A stretch of 64,000 nt of DNA, taken from the NCBI GenBank assembly GCA_029204225.1, contig MU831868.1:1-64000 (forward strand), read 5' to 3'. A program made the position numbers and the translations under genes. The notes below the pieces were generated by a model. That model saw only the letters and a program-made list of their open reading frames with translations. It was not told the DNA's origin and ran no database searches. This DNA comes from Diphasiastrum complanatum. Lineage: Eukaryota > Streptophyta > Lycopodiopsida > Lycopodiales > Lycopodiaceae. Positions 24,712-36,393 of the stretch are shown in pieces; position 1 is the first letter of the stretch, and each line of letters opens with the position of its first letter.

Positions 24712-26590
24712 AGAGGCACACAGTTCTTGCTTGTCATTCCTAACTAGTATTTCTCGGCTCTCAGTCTTCGTTCGTCTCATCTTCTCAGAGACCTCCTCCG
24801 TCCAAGGTGAGAGGTGCTCTTTGGTAGCTCTGGCCGAGCATCTTGGAGATTCGTCAGAATCGGCCAACACCAAAGAAGGAGAACAATAGGATATCGACTC
24901 CTAGTACCTAGATTTCGGAGCAACATAACACATGACTCACCATCGCGAGTGGTTCAAAGACTATAAGTCATTCACCACCTCTCGAGTTGTGCAACTTGGA
25001 GACAACTCATAACATACAATCGGAGGTGAAGGAACAATCAGAGTTGAATTCAAAAGAGGTGAGGTCAAGTTGTTGTCCAACGTTCTCCACATTCAAAATT
25101 TGACCGAGAATCTGCTCTCAGTTAGCAGAATCACCGATTCAGGTCGGAGGGTCGAATTCGATATGGATGGCTACACAATTCTTGACAAATCCCGGAAGGT
25201 TCTAGCCTACGGAAGAAGAAGCGGCTATCTTTACAAACTCAGTCATTGCTATTCTTCTAACAGTCAAGCTCTTCACACAGCCACTTCTGAATCAACTGAT
25301 ATGTTGTGGCATTTCAAACTTGGCCATCTTAACTACGAAAATATTCAGCAAATGTCAACGCAGAGTCTAGTACAATATTTGCCATCAGTCAACAAGCCAA
25401 CTTCTCTATGCGAAAGTTGTATTATCAGTAAGCATGCTAGAAGTCCCTTCAGTTTAGACTTAGTTCATACATCCAAGGGCTTGCTTGACCTTGTACACAG
25501 CGACATTTGTGGCCCGATGCAGACTGCTTCCACTGGGGGAGCTCTCTATTTCCTAACCTTCATCAATGACTTTTCTCGAAGCACTACAACCTACTATATG
25601 AAGAACAAATCCGAAGCATTCAAGTTCTTCAAGCAATTCAAGGCATCTATAGAAACCTAGACCCAGAGGAAGATCAAGGCCCTATGCACAGATGGAGGAG
25701 GAGAGTACATCTCCACTGAATTCAAGGAGTTCTACAAGGCCAACGAGATACTTCAACAATACACAACTAGCTACTCACCTCAGTCCAATGGTGTAGCTGA
25801 GCGGAAGAACCGGACACTAATCAAAAGTGCCGAGAGCATGCCATGCCTCTCTTCCAAAGAAATTCTAGGCAGAAGCTGTTAGTACAGCTGCCTACTTGTA
25901 GAATCGATCCATCACCAAAGCCCGAAATGGCAAGACACCTTATGAGGTGTGGACAAGATCAAAACCATCACTCAAACATATTCAAGTGTTTGGATGCATA
26001 GCTTTCGCTCAGATCCTTGAGGATCAAAGAAAAAAGCTAGATGACAAGAGCAGAAAAAATGATCTTCATCGACTATTCCCCAAACTCCAAGGCATACAAG
26101 CTATACAATTTGGATACCGAGAAGGCATTCACCAGTAGGGATGTCATTTTTGTAGAAGACCAGTTCATCGACCACAAAGAAAAAGCCGCTGATAATTCAG
26201 ATCCACGGATCGAGCAACCAGTCAATTTCGATTCAGAGATTCAACTGCTGAATAACGACGATGACTCAGACAATGAGTCATAACCTCAACGAGTCAACCC
26301 ACATCAGATGACTGAAGTTCAACCTAGAAGGTCGAACAGGTCCAAACAGCCTCCATCCAGATTTATGGATGATCCGGCCTGCTACTTCATGCTGGAACCA
26401 AACATTGTTGATGAGGCAATGTCTATTGTTGATGCTGACCAGTGGAAAGCAGCGATGGACACCGAATTCGATTCTCTTATGGAGAATCAAACATGGACAC
26501 TCACCTAGCTGCCAAAGGATAGAAAACCGATTCCATGCAAATGGACATTCAAGACAAAATACGACGCTGAAGGAAGGCTAAATCGTCAGA
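24712..26590 (+). mobile_element. Copia fragment (protease, integrase, start of reverse transcriptase)
   Basis: Joined directly to the cut LTR. From 24,890 it reads a degraded protease site (YLDFGAT, where DSGAT is expected, followed by a stop and HMTHH). The pre-integrase domain is next (LWHFKLGHLNYENIQQM, CESCIISKHARSPF). The integrase core has LLDLVHSDICGPM, LCTDGGGEYIS and SYSPQSNGVAERKNRTL, that is Asp, Asp and Glu. Later parts are VFGCIAFAQI and the N-terminal reverse transcriptase (QWKAAMDTEFDSLMENQTW, KPIPCKWTFKTKYDAEG). Stops at 25,660, 25,880 and elsewhere break it. It ends abruptly about 26,590 without LTRs. Confidence 0.85.
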
Positions 26591-28596
26591 AAAAAAAAAT
26601 TTGTCTATATTATTAGAATCGAGCTTACAATCAAGTTCTTTCTTGAGCGCTGTCTATTTCCCAGATCAGCACGTCGGCGTGAGAGAGGTGTTATCTTTTT
26701 ACGAGAGGAACTAGCTACTACTAGGTCCATCTTTCTTCCTTGATACGCACCTCACTGATTGTGGCGTTCAGGATTTTCTCTCTCTATGTATATCTATATA
26801 TGTCTCTGATCCAATACATGTATTATGCTGGATTAGATTACAAGACTAATTAGCTAAGTTTAAGCTAAGCATCCGTTTAAGTACGCTTCCGTTGACGTTG
26901 CATGGCGGCGATGGATCGTGGCAGTTTGAAAACTTCACGTCCGAGCTGATAGTTCGTCCTCACCCTAGAGCATCGACCTAAACCGAAGTGTCGACCTTCT
27001 GAGCATGTGGCAAAAAAACCGAAAAAGCCGAAGGTTGGCTAAACAAAGTCCTGGGGTCATGACCTACTATCGCCTTTTATCAAAATGTGAAAAACGCAAA
27101 AAACGCAAACTGTGCGACAAACAATTCAAATATGCAGACTGTGCAAAAACTAGTCAAAAATATATAGCAGTTTAAAAGGCAAGGAAAAATACTAAGGCTT
27201 TAAAGTAGAAACTTAATGTTTCTTCAAATCTTCGTATTGTTAATGGCAAGTTTGATATACGATTTAAGCAATATTCAAACCATTAACATTGAACTTTTTT
27301 GGAAATTTGTGGTTTTGCAAATTTCTATGGGATCTACACACCTTGGGAGTTAGGTGATCTAGTGTTCGCCTCCCAAGGCCTGTGTGTTTCAACGAATGAC
27401 TTGGTCAGGGTGTTTCTAAAATCTTCACTGTAAAAATGCATTCTTTCCTAGCCCGTGAGGTGTGTTTCACCCTCGCCGGGTACTAAAACCGCCTCTGTGT
27501 TTCTTCAGTTCATAACACAATGATACAACAATTCGAAAACTAAAGATTTCCTTTACAACTGACTTTCTACTAAGCCCAACCAGTTCTCATGACAACTAGC
27601 AATTGAAATTTGCGCACCAAATTCTCATATTCGAATTTTCAGGTCAAGCATCCACCTATGACAGTTAACATTTCCGATCCTATCATTCTTCATAATATAA
27701 ATCTTAGATTCCGATTTTAAGATAATTTTAAGCATCCTATCATTTTAATATAAGCTCGGTGAAACTAGCAGCAGAAAGTCTATCACAAGGTGCATTCAAT
27801 TTCATACGAAAAACCTCACTCTCTTTACTTGAACGATAACTCGAGTAGTTGCAACATCAACCCTATTTACTATCCAAATAGCATACAGTCCATTTAGCAT
27901 TCAGCGATTCGACTCTACCTTTACTATGCAAACGTTATGGTAACGATAATACTACTGCAGACTGCATTGACATACGGGTAATAATCAACCAAACACCTCA
28001 GACAGTAAAATCTACTATATTTTGCAAAAAACTTCCTTGCATTCTAGAACGGTTCAGTAGACAGCTTAGCCAACCTCCCTCTCAGTTATACTATCCCTGC
28101 ATGTCAATAGCATCAGTCCAAGCAACCTTAACTATGGAATATAGTCTGAACATCATCGAGAGAGTGCATATGGAGTCCATTCCAGAGTAAGTAGTTGTTG
28201 GATGAACATTACTCAAAGTATCAGAAATGGAAATACCTCTATATGTTGACTGGGAACGGTCAATCCTTCTCCAAGATTGCTCTTAGCTTCCTGTCTATCA
28301 CTTCTTGCAGGTCTACTGGTTTCGAATTTCTGGTATTCTGTTAAATTTTGCTGGCTGGGTCCAATACTTATACTGCTTGTCTCACATATCAGGATTCATC
28401 TTTGGTAGCACTGACATGAATGTAAGGTGCCATTCCTGCGACTCCGTAGCGGTGGAAGAAGCCCTTCCAAGAAATCGTCAGAGAGGATTATACTCCAGTC
28501 AGGAGCAAATCAGTGTGGATTGTCTCGAAAAAATCGTTGATCAAGCATATGAAGTCATTGCTCGGCCTCACACGGCCCACAGAGGATAATACTCAA
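26591..28596. other. Non-coding DNA, nothing recognised
   Basis: Mixed-composition DNA without a credible ORF. Short words such as aaaacgcaaa and gcagactgtg recall the long LTR at 23.3-23.5 kb, but I could not align a continuous copy. It may be old LTR material. Confidence 0.45.
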
Positions 28597-29347
28597 TGTT
28601 GGTGCTCATATCACGATTACACTCAAACTACAGCTATAAGAGAGTTAGAATATTTCTTGATCAGTAACCACAAGAAAAATGAATCAGTATACATCTCTTG
28701 TTGTCTTATCTCACTATTGTGTCTTTGATTGAGAGTGAGTCTGAGAACCTCTTCAGTTTGAGTGTCTGAGAGTTAGTTACAACAAGTAGTGCACATGTAT
28801 TTATATTGCTACAGAACAGGTCTTTTGGCCTTTTATTTACAGGTCTTCAGGCCTTTTAATTATGTAATAGTAGATATTTAACCATTTATGACGGTTGATA
28901 TTCAAATAGACGCTTTGTTTCCAGGGTCAAATAATTTATGTTCGCGAATTATTCGCGACACTTGTCTCTTCGCGACATTTTCGTCTTTCGCAAATTGTTC
29001 GCAACAGATGACAACTTTGAGCTTGAAGAAGAAATTCAGAATATTTCGCAAATTGTTTGCGACAATTTTATGACATTTGAGGTTTGAACAAGCAATAGAA
29101 TATTTCGTGACAGGATTTTGTTCGCAAATTTTTCGAGCTTCAACAAGAAAGCCAGAAGCTTCTACAACAAACTGTTTCGCAATTCTTTTGAGAATCTTTC
29201 AATTTGGCTGAAAGATAAATTTCGCAAATTCTTCGAGAATCTTTCGTGAATCTTTTGAGTTCATATTCGTTCCTTTCTCATCCTTTGTCAAGTAAACTAC
29301 GCACTTTGTTAGTAGAATCGAGATCTGTCTAATCAGGTGTTCTACAA
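28597..29347 (-). repeat. Probable 3' LTR of a minus-strand Copia element
   Basis: The right end is set by TTCTACA followed by actccctctcaaag, the complement of a polypurine tract. TGTTGGTGCTCAT at 28,597 is the likely other end. The minus strand has a TATA-like GCAATATAAATACATG (about 28,793-28,808). The part 28,930-29,260 repeats TTCGCGAA/TTCGCAAATT words. There is no partner LTR in the window. Confidence 0.55.
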
Positions 29348-29890
29348 CTCCCTCTCAAAGTGGCAGTTGGATTAACCCCAATCTTTCAGAAATGCATTGA
29401 TTTTCTGGAACCAGGCTCTGGGTGACTGTTTCAGCCCATAGAGAGCCTTGTGAATTTTTCTTACAAGGTGTTGCTTGCCTTTCAATTCGTATCCCTTGGG
29501 TTGCGACATATAGATCTCCTCTTCGATAGTTCCATTGAGGAAAGTAGGCTGGACATCCATTTGGTGGACTAGAAGACACTCTGATTTGAGCAAGATCGCT
29601 GGTAGAAACAACGAAATCAAAATATCGTTGGTTGTGCGCTTGCTAGAACGATGTCTTGATAGAAACAGACTGATAATCCACAGTAGAAATAATACAGATT
29701 AGACTTTGGTAAATATGCATCAAGCCTTAAAGATTTAGAACATTCACACAATGTCCTGTTTCTCCTCTCGGCTACCCCATTTTGTTGAGGGGTATAAGGA
29801 CAAGAAATTTCCTTTCTGTTGAATCTCATGGAGCCATACTCCACTTTAGTCCCTCTATCAAGGATCGACTCAAAATAGCTAAGCAATTGG
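29348..29890 (-). pseudogene. Internally deleted Copia pol fragment
   Basis: Reading the minus strand: an integrase piece (CPYTPQQNGVAERRNRTLCE, about 29,810-29,740) is followed by a reverse transcriptase piece (MDVQPTFLNGTIEEEIYMSQ and IHKALYGLKQSPRAWF, 29,560-29,385). It then goes straight into the polypurine tract and LTR. The palm with Y-x-D-D and RNase H are missing. Confidence 0.8.
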
Positions 29891-30449
29891 GATGGATGTA
29901 TGTTGTACTATGAATGCTTGGGTGCCACAAGCTAGTTATCCATGTGGTAACTTTTGTGCCCCCGCTACCTCCAAATTCAATTGGACTAAAGGATCGATAA
30001 ATCATCCTTTCATAAGTTGTATTCATACTAAAAATCAAAATCAAATAAACTTTTACCCCTTTGTTCTATAAGAGACTATTGTTCTTGTTTAGCTCATCTT
30101 AGTACACCTAGGCTACCACTTATTTTACATCTCTCAATTCATTTCACAAAATCGGCACTTGAACTGGATCATCTTTCACTTGAACAGACACTTGAATAGG
30201 TGACTTAGCCAATGAAATAGTCAAAGAAGTACATTGGTTCAAGATCTATATCTATTTTTCCATAGACCCATTTTCCCTTTTGGATACTACTGTCTGTGCA
30301 TCTAACACGGTATGTCAAGAGTACACTACTCTCTAAAGAGTAAGAGCCACATCATCAACATACAATACCTAGCGTTCCTCTCTAGACCAGGAATATGAGC
30401 AGTAGTTACCAACTAATCAAGTTACCAGCTCTAATCACTCATGTAAGGG
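29891..30449. other. Non-coding DNA, nothing recognised
   Basis: No domain, LTR or repeat could be named. It merges gradually into the satellite-like tract. Confidence 0.4.
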
Positions 30450-32290
30450 CAGTGTGGGACCTTCCCCCACTTGGGGTCTTTCAAAGGACCAATTCTTGGA
30501 TGATTCCTCATTGATGGAATTGGCCCCTATCATTCAAATTTTATGTCTATCACTCCAGATAGCTTGATTGTGGTCCTTATCACTCGAGGTTGGCCATTGG
30601 GTGGTTAAATTAGAGTAACCTTGAGTGTAGGACATTCACGTCTATTGGTCGAGATACCTTGAGTGCTATGTTGCAATTATGCTCCTTACCACTCAACATA
30701 GTTCATCGACTAATCATAGTTCATAGCTCGATGCATAGGCTCTTTTTATATATCTACCCAAACTTTATATCTGTCAATCGAGGTAGCTTGATTTTGGATC
30801 TTATCACTCAAAATTGTCCATTGAGTGATAAAAGTAGAGGAATCTTGAGTCTAGGATATTCAAATGAATCAAATTGATGTGGTCCTTATCACTTGACATC
30901 ATATTTGATCAAGAATTTAGATTAATCGAATTTAATCCCTCATTATTGAATTGGCCCCTATCACTTGAGATGGCTCAAATTGATATATATCACCCACCTT
31001 GATGTCTAACATTCAAGATAGGCCAATTTTTTCCTCATTACTTGAAATTGTCCATTGAGTGATCAAACTAGAGGAATATTTGATTTAGGACATTCAAATA
31101 GCTCAAATTTGATGTTTATTGCTCGAGACAGATTGATATGCCTATGTTACAAGTTTGCTTCTTATCACTCGATGAATCTCATTTGAGATAGGTCAATTTT
31201 GTCTCTTATCACTTGAGATTGCTCATTGAGTGCTTAAATTAGAAGAACCTTGAGACTGGGACATTTAGATAGCTCAAATTTGATGTCTATTGCTTGAGAG
31301 CTCAAGTTTGATGTCTGATATGCAATTTTGGTCATTATCAGCCAACAATGTGGCTCAGTGAGTGAGCAAAATCGATCAATATCAAGTTGGTACATTTGGG
31401 TTACTTGAGTTCTACTTCTTATCAATGAAATTGACCCATATCACAAGAGATAGCTCAAATGTAATATCCATCAATCAAGATAGCTCAATTTCGGCTGTTA
31501 TAAGCTGAGGTTCTGCATAGGGTGATTGAATTCAGAAAATCTCGAGCTTACGAAATCGGAGAACTCAAATTTGATGCATGTTATTTGGGATAGCTCAATT
31601 TTGATGTCTAACATGCAATTTTGGTTTTTATGACTTGATATAATCATCAAGCAATCAAACTCGATCAATTTCAAGTTTAGGATGATTAGATTGCTTGACT
31701 TTGATCCCTCGTGATGGAATTGGCCCCTACCACTCAAGATAGCTTAAATTTGATGTCTATCAATCAAGATAGCTCGATTTTGGATTGCTAGATTGCTCGA
31801 GTTTGTCTAGATTGCTTGAGTTCGACTCCTTATCAACGAGATTGACCCATATCACAAGACATAGGTCAAATTTTAGATGATTTAATCGCGATAGCTCAAT
31901 TTTGGCTATTAAGTCCCTTGTCACTCGATCATGTTTAAGTTTAGGACAATTGGATTGCTTGAGTTTGAATCCTTATGGATGGAAATGGCCCCCTATCATT
32001 CGAAATAGTTCAACTTTGAGGTGTGTCAATCAAGATGGCCCAGTTTTGGCCTTTATCATTAGAAGTTGCTTCTAAAGTGATCAAATTCATGGAATCTCAA
32101 GCTTACAAAATCTAGATAGCTCAAATTTGATGGTAATCGCCCAAGCTGGCTCAAAGATCATGCCTAGCATGTGGTTTTGGTCCTAGTCACTCGACATAGT
32201 CATTGATTGTGTTCAAGCTAGATCCATCTCAAGTTTACGACACTTACATCACTTGAGTTTGTTCTGGCCGTACTGATGGATTTGCCCCTA
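30450..32290. repeat. Degenerate satellite-like tract
   Basis: About 1.8 kb is built from variants of a few phrases: gctcaaatttgatgtctat, tatcactcgagatagct, aattggcccctatcac, tgcttgagtttga and ttgtccattgagtgatcaaa. The phrase around ggcccctatca recurs near 30,524, 30,948, 31,723 and 31,988, with weaker forms near 31,435 and 31,850. No protein frame is kept. It continues past the inserted LTR at 33,680-33,735, so the original tract was longer. Confidence 0.7.
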
Positions 32291-32295
32291 CACTT

Positions 32296-33674
32296 TGTTG
32301 GAGTTTAATCTTCTCCTACTCATCCCTTCGCCCTCCTTCATCTCTCAAGAATTCCCTCTCTCTTAATCAGTTTGCAAAAATACACGCAAAGTCGAATCAG
32401 GCAGAACCGCAAAGTTATTGCCTGCCTACGGTCTGACCGAAGAGCACCGTTAAATCAACATTTATGGAAAAACACGACTTCAACTTGTGAAGTGAACAAA
32501 CCGCAAACCGTAGGGAGTCGTTCAAACTCGTAGGTTACTATCTACGAGCACTTGCGGAATCTTCAATGGCAACGACACATAAAATCCCGTCGACCACCAC
32601 AAGTGACCTTCTTATGATCTCCTACAACGGAAAGAGCCGTGACCTATGTCACCGAAAAATATCTTCGATGAAGTCTGTGAACGAACTCAACTCTCCTCAA
32701 CCGTCTGAAAACGTAAGCAACCTACTTACGGTTATCAACGAAGTCGACCAATGACAACGGTTTGCGAGTTCCTGCGATATCAGCCAACAAGGTTGACCCA
32801 TCTCATCGTTTACCTCTGTAGGTTACCATTACGGTTACCAACGAAGGAAGCAAACAAACACCGGCTGAACAAACAACTGCGGACAAGATTATGACCAGAA
32901 CGACCCAACATCCTTCCACCACGACACATACAGAGCATACATTACTCTGCACTTCTCCTCCTTCACGACGCTCCAATAATGGATCTACGGACCTTGTTTA
33001 AACGGCTATTAATCATCTTGTAAACTATAATTACAATAAATCAAAAGACTCTGACAACTATATATATGTATTTGAGAGAAGAGAAGAAGTTAGAAAACTA
33101 GAAAGTCAAAGTGTGAGTTGAACAATCTGTAGATGCACAGAGCGATCAAACGACCAAAAGGTCTTAAGTAGCTAGCTCCTTAGAGTTAGTGATTTACACA
33201 CAAAGAGAGAGAGATCTAGAACTGTAGCTATTGCTTTGAGTCTACAAGTAGGAGCACGCATTTATCAACACTATTGTATTGTGTTCCGATTTTTTTATAT
33301 ATATATACAGATTCGCTATTGTTTAATCTTTATGTTCTTGTTGAATGCATTTGTCTCTCACTCTCTTACACACAAACACGGTTATCAGAACTAGAGGATC
33401 GCATGGCTGTCCAAGACACCTAATGTTTCGCAATCCTTCTGTTATGGCAGTTTAAAACTCATTTTCTGATAACCTAAAAGAACAAGCTCTTAACTCCATT
33501 CTCCAAGCAATCCACGTTCGCAGTTATTACTATCTTCATAGTCTTCATTGTTTTTCTTACTGTTGGTAGAGACATCGTTTACATCGTAATCGTCTCTCCT
33601 GTTCTGCTTCCGTCACGGCTCCGCTGCAGTCACAATCAATCGTAGACCAAGTAGACCACCATCATACACCAACG
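32296..33674 (+). mobile_element. Solo LTR inserted in the satellite tract
   Basis: The 1,379-bp block starts TGTTGG and ends CCAACG (expected CCAACA). CACTT lies outside both ends (32,291-32,295 and 33,675-33,679), a 5-bp target duplication. Removing it restores satellite phrasing. tttttttatatatatatac near 33,290 is a TATA-like box for plus-strand transcription. ttatcagaactagagg at 33,382 resembles a primer site, so an internally deleted element is an alternative to a simple solo LTR. Confidence 0.75.
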
Positions 33675-33761
33675 CACTTGTGATTGCTCAAATTTCATTT
33701 CTATCACTTGAGGTAATTCGAATTTGATCCCTATGAGTGAGAAAGCACAACTTTTTTAGAG

Positions 33762-34237
<476 letters not shown>

Positions 34238-34331
34238 TGAATGTGAATGTATGAACCCACCGTCCAACGACGGATCAATGAGGGTTCATACAACTTGTGT
34301 TTGGCTTGATATATACTTCATATACTTTCCT

Positions 34332-36275
34332 CTGTCCAGCGATGGACCAACGATGAAGCATTCTCATTTTCGGAGTGCTTGTTGAAGGTAGACTTGTTGT
34401 TGTCCAGGGATGGACCTGCAGCGATCTATCATTAGCAAGAGAATCAAAAAGTTGATATATATGGTAGGCTGTCCAGCGATGGACTAGCGATGATCCAGTA
34501 TTACCTTCCACATACTTTAGAATGCATGATAATGATAGTTTTACATCATATGTGATAAGATGAGACAGAAGCTTCATAATGACCAGCAATGAAGCACTTC
34601 CTAACTCATGAATGGTTGTTTGGTTTCAAGCTCCTTATCATGGATATGAATGGATGATATCTTGGTGTGATAACTATAGTTTACATTATACGTTACTATC
34701 CTTCAATGGACAGCATGAATATGTGGTTGTTCCTTAAGTAACTAAGGGTTACGTACGTACTCCAGAAACGATGCTATGGTTGTTTCATACTTTTATCAAA
34801 ACATACAACTCAGTTGCTGGAACATTCTGTTTATGATTATTATACCTCATGCTATAACCAATTTTGTTATCATACTTACAAATGACTGCTCTTGCAAAGG
34901 AAATACTATTGTATATTAGCACTAACAAATGGAACTTGTGCTCTCTGTAGCATCGAATACTACTAACTTCATTTTTGGTTAGGTTTGGCTTCGAGCCATA
35001 AAGCTATAAGCGTCTGCACATGTATGCACATTAAACCATTCGCTTCAGATTTGTATAAGCAGTGAATGGTAGGCTCTCTATAAAGTACTTACTTTCGCCT
35101 TAAAAAAGGCTGACAATAACGTTATAAACGATTTAATACTAAGGAAGGCAAAGAGCACTCAAGGGGACTAAAACATGGCATCCTCAAAAGATACCACTGC
35201 TACAATCATCCAGGTAAGAATTTTTCGAACAGTTTTCAGAATTTGTAAGCATCACATATGCTCGAAAGGTAAGGTGTCTCTTCACAAATGTATGCCATTC
35301 TAGGTGACTGTTAAAGACCCTAAGTACGGAAACTACTTGGTTTCTACTCAGTTCGACTATATCACTTCATAAGTAATATAATTTCTTTCTGCGTGTAATG
35401 ACACCCACGCTGTTCTGAAGTAAGGGTTCTCGTCATGTTATCTTGGACAACATGGATTTGCGTAAGATCACGGTTCTTACATAAGGATTAGAATGGCACG
35501 GATCTGCCCTGATACCTTGTCAAAACCATGAGAACCTCATCAATAGAATGAAACCTATCCGATACAAGGGTCCAAAAATCCACGGGGTGGATATAGGGCC
35601 ACGTAAAACGAAAGTTTACTTGTAGCTACACTATTCAACCATGGCTTGTGATAATTTATTGCCCATTCGGTTGTCATACCAGTTTATGGTGAGATACGAC
35701 TGGAAAGCATGGATATGCTCAAGAGTATGGACAGTAGTGTGTGACGTTTCTTAAGTCACATGGGTTAGAATAGCATGGATTTGCTCTAACACCAGCACAC
35801 GTGTTCACACCATGGCTTTTAGCGATAAGCAATATATACGGTGAAAACTTTTCATACTTGTGCTATAAACAAATTAAACTGATACGGACCAATGCCCAAA
35901 AACTGATCAGCATGGCACTCGCCCTAATACGGTAATGGAGGGGCTTGGCCTATCACTATAAAATCATCTTTGTGTTTGGGAAGACTGGACTATGTTTTAA
36001 AATGATATTTATGCTGATGAGTAGTATAACTTCTTTTGGACATGGATAACAACTAACGCTCAGCTATGACACTTGTCTTCCCCACTATACTAACTTGTGC
36101 GGTTTTGTGTTGTGGGATGGTGGCAGGTATCAGCTGGACGTTTTGAGAGTGGTTATGCTATATGGTGCTTTACTGTATTGTATTTTACTTTTCAGCTTTA
36201 CTATACCTTGTTGTTCTATGAATAAAGGCTTCAAAGGGTTTGGTCTTGTTTTGTCAAGATGAACAATGTGAAATT
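34332..36275 (+). repeat. Module B, copy 1 (non-coding)
   Basis: About 1.94 kb that recurs as a diverged inverted copy at 47,904-49,821. It begins with imperfect palindromes of the type GTCCAgCGaTGGAC (34,333, 34,410, 34,472). It ends with an AATAAAG signal at 36,221 followed by gtgaaatt. In the other copy gtgaaatt is followed immediately by (CT)n. Only short frames; likely an untranslated part of the element. Confidence 0.75.
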
Positions 36276-36393
36276 GTGTATCTCTCTCTCTACACCCTTG
36301 TGGTGTAACTCCGACTATTCCTTGGTTGGGGTAGTACTAAACTCTTACCTTTTATTCGGTTCATAAGTTAACAAAGGTCTGTTTTTATGTTTT

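Noticed and set aside
30044-32290. Possible non-coding RNA or CRISPR-like array
   Set aside because: Repeat phrases are irregular in length and spacing and the genome is a plant nuclear one.
36001-36040. ctgatgag as a possible hammerhead ribozyme core
   Set aside because: No GAAA box or matching stems could be placed at a suitable distance.
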